Assembly: GCA_031180825.1 (NCBI GenBank)
Contig: JAPSLM010000004.1
Location: 273,219-337,218, forward strand
Length of the DNA: 64,000 bases
Origin: Paenibacillus sp.
GTDB taxonomy: Bacteria; Bacillota; Bacilli; Paenibacillales; NBRC-103111
Direction of reading: 5' to 3'
The notes beneath the pieces were generated by a model. The model had not been told where the DNA came from. It saw only the letters and a program-made list of their open reading frames with translations, and searched no databases. Position numbers and translations under genes: made by a program. Shown in pieces: positions 52,722 through 62,600 of this stretch. The stretch's first letter is position 1, and each line of letters opens with the position of its first letter.

Positions 52722-54515
52722 ATGCGTCTTTTGAATATCCGTTGGTCGTGGCAGGATTGGACGGTCTTTTCCATTCGTGCCCTTTGGACGGCCGCCGTTA
52801 TCTTTTTATCGTATCACGATAATCCGTCCTTTCCATTTTCGGCCGTTCTTTTCGGTGTGCTGGTTTGTTTCACATTGCCCTTATTCTTGATGCCCGCCCA
52901 TTATCGCTGGTATATGCTGGCGGAAGGTTGTCTGTCGGGCGGATTATCCTTGTTCCTTGCCCATCAGTACGAACTGATCCGCTTGTTTCATCCCGCCGTT
53001 TTTACGATAGCGTTTTTCAGCCGCGGCCAATCGCATCTTTTTGCTGCGCCGTTGGCCCTTGCCATATTTTGCTTCGGCGGAAGAGGAGCCTTTCATTTCA
53101 CGCTTGAATCAACATTGCAAAATTTGGTCGATGCCGCCTTCGTATACTTCATTGGCTTTGGATTGCAAAAGGCGTTTGGTTCCGTTAACAATCTTCTATT
53201 AAAGTTAGAGTCGATCAAAAAACAATATCAAGCTTTGGAGCAGCATTCCAACCAAGTCGAACGAATGACCCTGTTGGAAGAACGGTATCGAATGGCCCGC
53301 GAACTTCACGATACGATAGGACATACGTTCACTTCCATGATTTTGGGTATGGAGACTTTGCGGCCGTACATTTCTTCCCGAGAAGGAAAGGAGAAGCTGC
53401 AGTCCATGCTTCAATTGGGCAGATCGGGGTTTGAGGATATCAGGCGGCAAGTTCATCAGATGGACCCGCTGGAAGATGATCTTCCTTTAGATTTGTCGCT
53501 TCTTAATATCATTAACGAATTTAAAAAGAACACCGCTACCCGCGTCATTTTTCGAACAATGGGCGAGCCGTTTATCGTCATGAAGCAGGCCAAACTGATC
53601 CTGTACCGCTGTCTTCAGGAAGCTTTGACCAACGCAAGCCTCCATGGTCAGGCCAGCTCCATTCAGGTGCTCGTTCAATATGACCCGAATCAGGTCGTCA
53701 TGCAGGTACAAGATAACGGCAAGGGAAATAAAGCTATCGAGTTCGGCTTCGGGCTTTCGGGGATGAAGGAGCGGTTGGCTTCTCTGCAGGGCAAGCTGTA
53801 TGTTCATTCGCGGGAGGAGGAAGGTACGGTTGTCGTCTGTTCCATTCCGCGGTCGTATGAAGAAGGGGAGCTCGTTCAGGAAATCAAGGTATTGCTGGTC
53901 GACGACCAGCCGCTGATTCGCGATAGTTTGAAGCTGCTGCTCGAATATGAAAAAGATTTTAACGTGCAATTGGCTGCCGACGGGAAAAAGGCAGTGGAAC
54001 AATGCAAAAACGATCCGCCCGATGTCATTCTAATGGACGTGCAGATGCCGGGGATGGATGGCATCGCCGCGACGAAAATCATCAAAGAAGCTTGGCCGGA
54101 TATACGGATTGTGATGATTACAACATTCGAGGACGTTTCCTATGCCTCCGAATCCCTCGCTTCGGGGGCCGAAGGCTATGTATTAAAAACGATTGATTCG
54201 AAGGAACTTGCAGCGGTGATTCGGCTTGTGCACGGCGGCGGCACCATGATATCTCAGGATGTCGCCAACCGATTGTTCCAGCAAACAGGACCGACTAAGA
54301 ATCCTTACGAATTAACGGACCGCGAATTAGAGATTCTACATTGTCTGGCGGAAGGACTTCGCTATAAAGCAATCGCCGCCAAGGTGCATTTGTCCGAGGG
54401 TACGGTTCGAAACTACATTTCATCGATTTATGTGAAAATGCAGGTGCAAGGCCGCGATGAAGCGATTGAGAAAGCCAAAAAGGAAAGTATCGTCAACTCT
54501 GACGTAAGGCATTGA
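52722..54515 (+). CDS. Fused NarL-type sensor kinase and response regulator
   Basis: A 597-residue single polypeptide. Residues 1-150 hold several membrane helices; HisKA_3 has His196 in ARELHDTIGHTFTSM; the HATPase has N- and G-boxes (ALTNASLHG, DNGKGNKAIEFGFGLSGMKE). A short joint (RSYEEGELVQE) leads to a complete receiver (VLLVDDQ near 390, phospho-Asp439) and a LuxR-type helix-turn-helix (LTDRELEILHCLAEG to near 575). In relatives (DesKR, LiaRS and similar) these are two genes. No ATG, GTG or TTG lies at the expected regulator start although AAGGGGAG is present there. It is divergent from the ABC operon and 22 bases upstream of the acyltransferase, so it probably regulates one or both. 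Confidence 0.88.
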   Translation: MRLLNIRWSWQDWTVFSIRALWTAAVIFLSYHDNPSFPFSAVLFGVLVCFTLPLFLMPAHYRWYMLAEGCLSGGLSLFLAHQYELIRLFHPAVFTIAFFSRGQSHLFAAPLALAIFCFGGRGAFHFTLESTLQNLVDAAFVYFIGFGLQKAFGSVNNLLLKLESIKKQYQALEQHSNQVERMTLLEERYRMARELHDTIGHTFTSMILGMETLRPYISSREGKEKLQSMLQLGRSGFEDIRRQVHQMDPLEDDLPLDLSLLNIINEFKKNTATRVIFRTMGEPFIVMKQAKLILYRCLQEALTNASLHGQASSIQVLVQYDPNQVVMQVQDNGKGNKAIEFGFGLSGMKERLASLQGKLYVHSREEEGTVVVCSIPRSYEEGELVQEIKVLLVDDQPLIRDSLKLLLEYEKDFNVQLAADGKKAVEQCKNDPPDVILMDVQMPGMDGIAATKIIKEAWPDIRIVMITTFEDVSYASESLASGAEGYVLKTIDSKELAAVIRLVHGGGTMISQDVANRLFQQTGPTKNPYELTDRELEILHCLAEGLRYKAIAAKVHLSEGTVRNYISSIYVKMQVQGRDEAIEKAKKESIVNSDVRH

Positions 54516-54537
54516 AATAAGAATCGGGGGCGAGGTT

Positions 54538-55749
54538 ATGTCCAAGCTTGCTTTTTTATTTCCGGGGCAAGGTTCGCAGTATGTGGGAATGGGCAAAGCA
54601 TTCTGGAATGATTTCACGATTGCCAAGCATTTATTTGAAGAAGCCAATGAAACGCTGGGATTCGACCTGAAGCAGATGTGCTTTAACGGCAGCAGTATGG
54701 AGCTAACACAAACCTTGAACGCGCAACCCGCTATTCTTACAGTCAGTGTCATTGCATTTCAAATCTATATGCAGGAGATCGGCGTAGAGCCGGTTTATGC
54801 CGCCGGACACAGTCTTGGGGAATATTCGGCGCTGGTATGCAGCGGCAAACTTGCGTTTGCCGACGCTTTAAAGCTTGTTAGGCTGAGGGGCGAGCTGATG
54901 CAAGCCGCCTCGGATTCTGAAACAGGCGCTATGGCCGCGGTGATCGGAGAGTCAAGAGACGCGCTGGAGACGCTTTGCCACCACATTTCGACGTCGAAAC
55001 AGCCCGTGGTCGTCGCATGCTACAATTCTCCGACACAAAATGTGATCTCGGGGCACCGCAGCGCCGTTCATAAAGTTGTGGAACAACTGCAACAAAAGAA
55101 GATTAAGACTGTGTTCTTGAAGGTGAGCGCTCCGTTCCACTGCCCATTGATGCTGGAAGCGTCCAATGCTCTGTTCAACGAGTTGTCTAAATTCAAGTAC
55201 AACGAGTGGAAATGGCCGGTGATATCCAATGTCACCGCCCTGCCTTACGGACACAACGATTCGTTGGCGGAGCTGCTGCGGCAGCAGATGATTGCCCCGG
55301 TAAGGTGGATGGACACGCTGCACTTTTTGCATCAACAGGGCATCGGCAATTTTGTAGAGCTGGGGCCGAAAAAAGTGCTGAGTGAACTTGTCAAAGAGAG
55401 TATAGCGTCTGCTCATACATACCCAATGACGGGCCCCGATTTATTACCGGATATTGCGAGACGTTTTGCCGGAAAGGAAGAGCGCTTCCGGGAAGGTTTT
55501 GAATGGATGGAAGCTTGTTGGAACTTGGCGGTGACAACCCGCAACCGGAATTGGAATCAGGAGGAATATGTGCGGGATGTTGTCGAAAATTGTAACCGGA
55601 TGAAGGAGATCATACAAGGTATAAAGAATGCGGAAGCATCCCCAACCTCCGATCAAGTGCACATGATGCTACAACTATTGGAAACCGTATTGAAAGCGAA
55701 AAAGCTTTCCGAAGAGGAAAAGGATCGCATCATGAAGAAATTAGGTTAA
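54538..55749 (+). CDS. Trans-acting malonyl-CoA acyltransferase (FenF/ItuD-like)
   Basis: A 403-residue stand-alone acyltransferase. LFPGQGSQYVGMG opens the FabD fold, the nucleophile is Ser92 in GHSLGE, and the His is in SAPFHCPLM. The catalytic domain is about 290 residues; an extra C-terminal 110 residues match the length of FenF/ItuD, the malonyl loader of iturin-type synthetases, and exceed housekeeping FabD (about 310). The KS module in protein 1 lacks an AT, so this enzyme should load ACP2 with malonate. It lies at the far end of the cluster, after the sensor gene, rather than ahead of the synthetases as in iturin operons. GGGGGCGAGG precedes the ATG. Confidence 0.9.
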   Translation: MSKLAFLFPGQGSQYVGMGKAFWNDFTIAKHLFEEANETLGFDLKQMCFNGSSMELTQTLNAQPAILTVSVIAFQIYMQEIGVEPVYAAGHSLGEYSALVCSGKLAFADALKLVRLRGELMQAASDSETGAMAAVIGESRDALETLCHHISTSKQPVVVACYNSPTQNVISGHRSAVHKVVEQLQQKKIKTVFLKVSAPFHCPLMLEASNALFNELSKFKYNEWKWPVISNVTALPYGHNDSLAELLRQQMIAPVRWMDTLHFLHQQGIGNFVELGPKKVLSELVKESIASAHTYPMTGPDLLPDIARRFAGKEERFREGFEWMEACWNLAVTTRNRNWNQEEYVRDVVENCNRMKEIIQGIKNAEASPTSDQVHMMLQLLETVLKAKKLSEEEKDRIMKKLG

Positions 55750-55851
55750 CCGAAATGATACCAAGAACGGATGGAACGGATGGCTATACACGGAAATGAT
55801 TCGGAAGCCGTACATCTCGATGATGAGTTCAAGCGTGCGGCTCGTTCCAAC

Positions 55852-56103
55852 CTAGCGTGTCGCCCGCTCCAAGGCTTCCAAATACGCATAGGCCTCTTCG
55901 TTCGAATGGCCGCACATGTCCTCCAAGGGCCTCAGGCTGCCGCATACGGCCGGGCGTTCCGGATTCCCGAACAAGCCGCAGCGGTTATCCGCCGTGAGCT
56001 GGACGCAGCGGACGCCGGCAGGCTTGCCTTCGGGCATGCCCGGAATCGGGGATGAAATCGATATGACGATGCAGCAGGCGGCGCATCCGATTCGGCACTC
56101 CAT
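55852..56103 (-). CDS. YkgJ-family cysteine cluster protein
   Basis: An 83-residue protein with a conserved set of cysteines (CRIGCAACC, RCVQL, RCGLFG, AVCGS), the pattern of the YkgJ/UPF0153 putative metal-binding family. Perfect AAAGGAGG lies seven bases before the ATG. No function is established; nothing nearby suggests one. Confidence 0.85.
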   Translation of the reverse strand: MECRIGCAACCIVISISSPIPGMPEGKPAGVRCVQLTADNRCGLFGNPERPAVCGSLRPLEDMCGHSNEEAYAYLEALERATR

Positions 56104-56278
56104 CTGACTACCTCCTTTGTGTCTCGCGCTTCAAGCGCGTCCTGCGTTTAATCCTCCTATTGTACCATATCCTATCCGACTATGGGGCGGACGGCGGACT
56201 GTCCGCTTTGTGCGAGAAGTCCCTATTAAATACAGCAAATAGATAATTTTATCCCACGAAAGTTGAAATGTATACCTG

Positions 56279-56305
56279 TGACGCGTCATGGCGCGATTTT
56301 ATAAT
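56279..56305 (+). promoter_or_regulatory. Sugar operon promoter with overlapping palindrome
   Basis: A consensus TATAAT (56300-56305) is preceded by a perfect ten-base palindrome TGACGCGTCA (56279-56288) that covers the -35 region. A second dyad GCGGAC-T-GTCCGC lies at 56194-56206. The arrangement suggests repression or activation of the substrate-binding protein gene 54 bases downstream. Confidence 0.5.
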
Positions 56306-56358
56306 GAAAGTAAGGTGAAGGGTCACCGATACAAATATCGACATAGGGGGATTCCCAG

Positions 56359-57738
56359 ATGAAGAAAAGTGTACTTTGTTCTGCAAGCGCGGCGCTTTTG
56401 CTGACCACCGTATTGGCTGGCTGCGGCAACTCTGCGCCTGCTGCAAATAGCGACAAAGACGGCAAAGCAGCGGAAGGGGGGAAAGCGGCCACCGGTACGG
56501 AGGCAAAAGCCGGGTCGTTACAACTGACGGTGCGTCATATCAACGTCCGGGATACGGCGAAATCGGCGCTCGAGCTGCTGCAGGGGGTAGTGGCGAAAAC
56601 GGAGCAGGAAGTTCCGGGGCTCAAGCTCAACCTTGACGGCGTCGAGGATACCGTTAACCGCGATGTGAAGCTGAAAGCGGAAATGTCCTCCGGCAAACCG
56701 CCGCATATTTTCAACTTATTCGGCGGCGCGGATACCCAGAACTATGCGAAGGCAGGCCATTTGCTCCCGTTGAACGATATTTTGAAAGAGCTCGGCCTGT
56801 CAGACCAATTCTACAACCTCAGCGAATTCACGGTAGACGGCAAAATCTACGGCCTGCCGGAATCCGGTTACGTGGAAGGGTTCTACTACAACAAGAAAAT
56901 GTTCCAGGACGCCGGCGTGCAGGTACCGAAAAACTGGGAGGAGTTCCTCAAAGTCTGCGAAGCCTTGAAAGCGAAAAAAATTACGCCGATCGCGATGGGC
57001 GGCGGACCGGAAAGCGCTTGGGCAATCAACATGCTCGGCAACAGCTTGTTTGTCGGCTTAGGCGGCACGGAGCAGCAGGAAGGCTTCAAATCGGGTAAAA
57101 CCAAGTGGACGGACGCTCCGGTTGTAGAAGCGTTCAAGCGGCTGAAGGAACTGAAGGATAAGGGCTATATCGATCCTAACGTGTTAGGGTTGAAATATGC
57201 CGAAGGCCAGGCGAAGTTCTACACAGGCCAGGCTGCGATGCTGTTTGACGGCACTTGGGCGACTTCTGCGGTCGTTGACAAAGAAAAATCGACGGTAAAA
57301 GACAATGTCGGCTTCTTCCGTCTTCCGGAAGTGGGCGGCAAAGGCGACGGCTACATCAACGGCGGCTGGAGTAACGGCTACGGCTTCTCGGCGCATCTGA
57401 ACGAAAATGAACTGAAAGCCGTGAAAACGTTCATCAAAAACTTCTATACCATTGAGAATCAAGCGGATCAGCTCAATAAAGCCAACCGGATTCCGGCGAT
57501 GAAAAACGTAAAAGGCTCGAGCGACGCTCATCCGCTGGTTAAAGAAATCAGCGACGCTCAAAATTCGTCCAAAGGCGCATACCCGGCGTTCGACGCCTTG
57601 GTTCAGCCGAAGGTGAAGGTGACGCTCGAATCTTCGATGCAAGAGCTGCTTGGCGGACAAATTACACCGGAGAAAGTGGCCGAACGTATGCAAAAAACGC
57701 AGGAAGAAGCGAATAAAGCCGACGGCGAAAAAAAATAA
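56359..57738 (+). CDS. Carbohydrate ABC transporter substrate-binding lipoprotein
   Basis: A 459-residue extracellular solute-binding protein, family 1. The signal ends in TTVLAGC with lipidated Cys22, followed by a low-complexity Ala/Lys/Gly spacer to about residue 50. The core contains the usual motifs (KPPHIFNLFGG, YGLPESGYVEGFYYNKKMF, GGGPESAW). It delivers a sugar or oligosaccharide to the two permeases downstream. AGGGGG lies before the ATG. Sugar specificity cannot be read. Confidence 0.9.
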   Translation: MKKSVLCSASAALLLTTVLAGCGNSAPAANSDKDGKAAEGGKAATGTEAKAGSLQLTVRHINVRDTAKSALELLQGVVAKTEQEVPGLKLNLDGVEDTVNRDVKLKAEMSSGKPPHIFNLFGGADTQNYAKAGHLLPLNDILKELGLSDQFYNLSEFTVDGKIYGLPESGYVEGFYYNKKMFQDAGVQVPKNWEEFLKVCEALKAKKITPIAMGGGPESAWAINMLGNSLFVGLGGTEQQEGFKSGKTKWTDAPVVEAFKRLKELKDKGYIDPNVLGLKYAEGQAKFYTGQAAMLFDGTWATSAVVDKEKSTVKDNVGFFRLPEVGGKGDGYINGGWSNGYGFSAHLNENELKAVKTFIKNFYTIENQADQLNKANRIPAMKNVKGSSDAHPLVKEISDAQNSSKGAYPAFDALVQPKVKVTLESSMQELLGGQITPEKVAERMQKTQEEANKADGEKK

Positions 57739-57750
57739 ACGGCTAAACGA

Positions 57751-57774
57751 GGGTGCCGCCATCGCGCGGCGCCC
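57751..57774 (+). terminator. Intra-operon hairpin (attenuator)
   Basis: GGGTGCCGC pairs with GCGGCGCCC (one G-U) around a six-base loop, then GCATTTTG. It lies between the binding-protein and permease genes. Such weak hairpins allow more binding protein than permease to be made. Confidence 0.65.
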
Positions 57775-57801
57775 GCATTTTGCTATCGGAGGGTATGATC
57801 C

Positions 57802-58686
57802 ATGAATAAAGTGCTGAGGAATCCGGTGGCCTATTTAATTTTTGTCGTTCCGGCCCTGGCTTTGTATGTGACGTTTTATATTGTCCCGCTGTTCTCTTCT
57901 TTAAGGTATTCCGTCACGAGCTGGAACGGAATTAACGAACCGGTGTTCAACGGAATTGAAAATTTTATCAAAGTGCTCCAAGACGAAAAGTTTTGGATCG
58001 GATTCAAAAATAACGTCTATTTTGTCGGATTTTCGCTCATTATTCAGGTCCCGATCATTATTATAGTCGGCATCATCATCAGCAGAGCGAAGCGGATGCT
58101 GGGGCTTTATAAAGTATCGGTATTTTTGCCGAGCGTGCTTTCGACGGCCGCCGTCGGGATTATATGGCAATTCATATACCAGCCGGATGCCGGATTGCTC
58201 AACCAGCTTCTTCGCGCTGTCGGTCTGGACGACGTGGCCAAGCCATGGCTCGGTACCCCGGATACGGCCATGACTGCGGTCTTGGTAGCCAACGCCTGGC
58301 AGTGGACCGGATTTTATATCGTTCTGGTGCTGGCGGCGATCTTTGCGATTCCTTCGGAAGTGCTGGAGGCCGCGGAAATCGACGGAGCCGTCGGCTTCAA
58401 GAAAGCCTGGCACATCACCGTGCCGCTCATTCGGTCGGTCATTGTCGTCGTCATGCTGCTGTCGATTACGGGCGCGATGAAGGCGCTGGATATCGTATTG
58501 ATTATGACCAGCGGAGGGCCTTTCGGCAGTTCGGAAGTCATGGCCACGTATATGTACAAGCAGGCATATTCGGCCGGCGAATACGGCTACGCCAATGCGA
58601 TTGCCATTATCATTTTCGTGTTTACGTCTCTTGTTACGCTCATTTTCCATCTGTTCTCGCGCAGGGTAGAGGAGGTTAAATACTGA
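57802..58686 (+). CDS. Sugar ABC transporter permease (MalF/UgpA-like)
   Basis: A 294-residue inner-membrane permease with six helices. The EAA loop that contacts the ATPase is present as EVLEAAEIDGAVGFKKAWHI near residues 190-210. Pairs with the next gene to form the CUT1 channel. GGAGG lies before the ATG. Confidence 0.92.
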   Translation: MNKVLRNPVAYLIFVVPALALYVTFYIVPLFSSLRYSVTSWNGINEPVFNGIENFIKVLQDEKFWIGFKNNVYFVGFSLIIQVPIIIIVGIIISRAKRMLGLYKVSVFLPSVLSTAAVGIIWQFIYQPDAGLLNQLLRAVGLDDVAKPWLGTPDTAMTAVLVANAWQWTGFYIVLVLAAIFAIPSEVLEAAEIDGAVGFKKAWHITVPLIRSVIVVVMLLSITGAMKALDIVLIMTSGGPFGSSEVMATYMYKQAYSAGEYGYANAIAIIIFVFTSLVTLIFHLFSRRVEEVKY

Positions 58687-58687
58687 T

Positions 58688-59515
58688 ATGAAAAAAGCGT
58701 TGGGCAAAAGTATTCCTCATCTCGTCCTGATTCCGTATGTGCTCATCGTCGTTTACCCGATCTACTTCATTGCAGTCTCGTCCTTAAAGAAAAATAACGA
58801 GATTATCACCAACCCGTGGGGGCTGCCTTCGGAGTTTTCCTTTTCGCACTATCAGAGTGCGCTGACGAATTCGCATTTGGGCACGTATTTTATTAACAGC
58901 CTTTATATCGCTACCATCGCTACAGTCGGGTCCTTGCTGCTCGCCATGGGGATTGCCTTCGCGGTTACGAGAATGCGGTTCCCGTCGATCAGCAAGCTGG
59001 TGTACGGGCTGCTCTTGCTTTCGCTGCTCATTCCTCCGGCTTCACTGCTGATCCCGCTGTATATTATGGTGAAGAACATGGGGCTCTACAACACCCCTTT
59101 GGCGCTCATCATTCCGTACATGGCGTTCGGGATCCCGTTGACCGTCTTTGTCGTGGCGGCTTTCATGAAGGCTATTCCTACGGAGCTTGAAGAGGCAGGC
59201 ATCATGGACGGGCTGTCCGCCTACGGCTTGCTGTTCCGGGTTATCTTCCCGCTGTCGCTGCCGACGCTCGTTACGGTGTTTATCATTAACTTCCTCGGCC
59301 ATTGGAACGAATATGTCATGGCGAACTTATTCCTTTCCACACAGACGCTCCGGACGCTGCCTGTGGCGGTCGTAGGGTTTGCGGATAAATTCAACATGAA
59401 CTATGGCGCCCTATGCGCTTCGATCAGTATCAGCGTTATTCCGATCATCATCATTTTCATCTTTTTGCAAAGGCAAATTATTGAGGGTGTCACGGCGGGC
59501 AGCGTAAAGGGGTAA
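58688..59515 (+). CDS. Sugar ABC transporter permease (MalG/UgpE-like)
   Basis: A 275-residue permease with six helices; the EAA loop reads ELEEAGIMDGLSAYGLLFRV. It starts one base after the previous stop and has GAGGAGG 11 bases upstream, inside that gene. The operon has no ATP-binding gene, as is usual for CUT1 systems in Firmicutes that share an MsmK-type ATPase encoded elsewhere. Confidence 0.92.
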   Translation: MKKALGKSIPHLVLIPYVLIVVYPIYFIAVSSLKKNNEIITNPWGLPSEFSFSHYQSALTNSHLGTYFINSLYIATIATVGSLLLAMGIAFAVTRMRFPSISKLVYGLLLLSLLIPPASLLIPLYIMVKNMGLYNTPLALIIPYMAFGIPLTVFVVAAFMKAIPTELEEAGIMDGLSAYGLLFRVIFPLSLPTLVTVFIINFLGHWNEYVMANLFLSTQTLRTLPVAVVGFADKFNMNYGALCASISISVIPIIIIFIFLQRQIIEGVTAGSVKG

Positions 59516-59595
59516 TCGCCCCTTATGCCCGCCTTCGCTGCGTCATGGGCGGGGTATCTCTATTCCAATCAAAAACCTCTTTCTAAAACACTCAA

Positions 59596-59630
59596 AACGA
59601 AAAGACCTCCGTGTATGAGGTCTTTTCGTT
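59596..59630. terminator. Bidirectional rho-independent terminator
   Basis: A perfect 14-base stem, AACGAAAAGACCTC with GAGGTCTTTTCGTT, and a seven-base loop. It separates the converging sugar transporter and surface protein genes. Confidence 0.93.
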
Positions 59631-59634
59631 ATTT

Positions 59635-62600
59635 CTATATTTTTCCTAAGCTGCGCATCAATCGATAAAGCATGGCCGCCGCTTGGGCGCGGGAGGAAGG
59701 CTCACTGCCGGCAAATCTGGTTTCTTCCACTCCGTTAATGATGCCTTTATCGAATGCATAGGCTAAGGAGGACCGCCCTTTCGGGGAAAGATGGCCGAGA
59801 TCCTTGAAAGGAAGCTCGACGTTCACGCCCGGAAGCACAATTTCGAGCGCGTCCGCCAGCATGATAACCGCTTCTTCGCGGGTGAGCGGCTGGCGAGCGC
59901 CCGCTTCTTTTGCACGCTGATGCCAATCCGCCTCTTTTCCTAATATCCGGTCGAGCATTACCGCAAATTCGGCCCGCGTGGCGGGATCGTCAGGAGCGTA
60001 CGAATCGTCCGTTTTCCCTGTAATCACGTGGTGGGAGGCAAGGATCTCCATCTCATTTTGTCCCCAATGCCCGGCTATGTCGGCGAACGTTCTGTAATAT
60101 TCCAGCGCCGCATAAGAGCCTGGACGGGAAAGGGTGACAACGAGCCTGTCGCCGCTGCGGATCGACGTTTTGTCATGGCTCCAGCCGTTTTCCGTGTCTT
60201 TACGATACGCCCCCGCTTTTTGCCCTGCGGCTGTCTTGCTGTCGAGCTTCAAGCTAAGGATAATCGGCTTGCCGAAAAATTCCTTCGCATGGTTGACGGA
60301 TACGATTGGCGAGACGATGTTCGCGCTTCCCGCCGCCACCGGATGAATCCGGCCTAACCCTTCATGGCTAACCGCCAAATTGATTTTGAGACCTTCCTTC
60401 GTGCTGAAATGCGATAGTGCCTCATTAGGAATTGCGATGGAGAAAGAGCTTCCGGTAACGGTCAGCCTTTTGCCTGAGGCCAATAAACGCCCGGTTATGT
60501 CCGGCTCCAGTTCGACGGTCACGGAACGATACTTGTCCAGGTCAACGGATGTCAAATTAACGGTAACTTCCCTGGTTTTCCCATCGGTCAACTGGCCTTC
60601 AATTTCAGCCTTGGAGATCGGTGCAACCGCCGTTACCGTACCGTTATTCGATGTTTCTTTCAAGTATCCGATCGTTCTGCCGCCGGCAACAATTTTCAGT
60701 CGATCTTCTGCCTTCGCTCCGGTCACAGGAGACGATGGCAGCCATGTTGTGTCCGGCCCCGAATCCGAATTGGAATCTGAATCCAAATCTGGCTCCGAAT
60801 CGGAATCGGGCTCGGGTTTGGGTTCCGGCTTAGGTTCCGGATCAGGCTGAGGCTGAGGCAGGCTTTCGCTTTCCACCGTAACCTCGGCCGACGCGGAACA
60901 TCCCAGATAATTTATGAAAATAGATGTTTTCCCGGCCTTACCCGCTCGAAGCAAGCCCGTATGATCTACCGCCGCTATCTTGTCATCCGCTGAAACGAAG
61001 CTCGCCCCGGAAGTAACGGGAATCGTCTTCTTCTCCCCGTTCGATAACACTTCCGCGGTTACGTTTAGCTGCGCCGTGCGTCCCTCTTTAAGCATTACTC
61101 GAGCAGGATTAACGGCGATCGATCTAATCTGCGGCAGCGGCTCGGGAATGGCTTCAACCGCGATCGACGCCGCTGCTTCGAATGGCCCGTAGGATACGAA
61201 AATAGCGGCTTGTCCCGCCGTGATTGCACGAACGAGGCCCGTTTGATCCACAGTCGCAACTTTGTCGTCCGAAGACGTGAAAGTCAACCCTGAAGTAACG
61301 GGAATCGTTTTGAATCCATCGTTCGAATATACATTCGAATAGACGCTGGAATATACGGAGGCAGTCACGTTTAGCCGTACTGTACCGCCCTCTTTCAACA
61401 CCGTTTGGGCAGGGGTGACCGCGATGGATGCCACACCCGGCAGCGGATCGACCGGAACGCCGGCGATTTTGTTGACTTTGGCCCGAATCATAAAGTTGCC
61501 GTCCGTCGTCGAAAGGGACCATTGATCGCCATCTTTTTTCCAGGAGCGCCTGAATTTTTCGCGGTTATCGTCAACGGCCAGGCCGGGAACATAGGGATAT
61601 ACCCCGGACTGAAGGTAAACTACGTAAAAATCTCCGTAAACGATGGCCGGGTTTTGGAAGGTAACGTCAGTCCAAGCGCCGTCTGTTTTTGCCGTTCCTT
61701 CATACGGTCCTGCGATTATGTTTCCGGGGACGCCGTCGATCGGATCCGCTTCGTAGAGCGCGTATTGGAAGCGGGTTCCTCCCGGTACCGGCCATCCTTC
61801 GTTCCAAAAGAAGAAGCGCGCCCCCGTTACCTGCGAAGGACCGTCCGCCGTCATCCGCACCGCATAACCGTTGCCGGGGACGTGAAACGCAAGCGCATTG
61901 TCCGCTTTTCCGCTATCATATGCCAGTTCATTCGGAGTGCCGGTAAAGGACTGCAATCTTATAGCTTTGACAGCCGCCTGCTCTCCCTGCACGCGAATAG
62001 GGATGTTCTGGGATAAGTAGTCGAGTGCGGAAACCATTAGGGTATAATCGCCCTCGAACACTTCTAGCGAAAAATCGCCCCGGGCATTGGTGACGGCCGG
62101 CTCGATCCGAAGATCCTCCATCGCTCTGATCGTGGCGCCGGCAATCGGTTTCCCTGTCATGAAATCGGTAATCTGCCCGGTAATCCGTCCTTTGGCCAAA
62201 GGCTGAAGATGAACGTCCGCCTTAGCGGAACGGTCCTTTTGAATGCTGACCGGCCGGGTGACGGGACGATAGCCGTAGGCTTCTACACGCAACGTATAGT
62301 CTCCGGGCGGATGCTTCAGCGTGTAGCGGCCCGTTCCCGGTACGGTTTTGGCGGAACGGTCCGTTTCGAGCACCGTAACGGTAGCGTCGGCGGGCAGCGA
62401 AGACGTTGCTGCGCTGCTGTTTTGCATGGAATAGCTCTTCGTCGCGCGCATCGTCTGAAGCGAAGGCATGAAGCCGGAGGAATCAGACGCCGTTTCGTCG
62501 ACAGCCTCAGCGCCGGCCAAGCTTGCCGATTTCGATTTGACCGGAGGCGTTTCCCGCACTTCGAAATCGTCGATGTACCATCCTGCGCTGCCCATGGAGT

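Noticed and set aside
54538..55749. Housekeeping fabD
   Set aside because: The protein is about 90 residues longer than FabD, lies outside any fatty acid gene cluster, and sits beside an AT-less PKS; the FenF/ItuD role fits better, although dual use cannot be excluded.
60770..60860. Tandem repeat of Glu/Asp/Ser/Pro codons as a possible satellite element
   Set aside because: It is an in-frame low-complexity linker in the surface protein, common in wall proteins.
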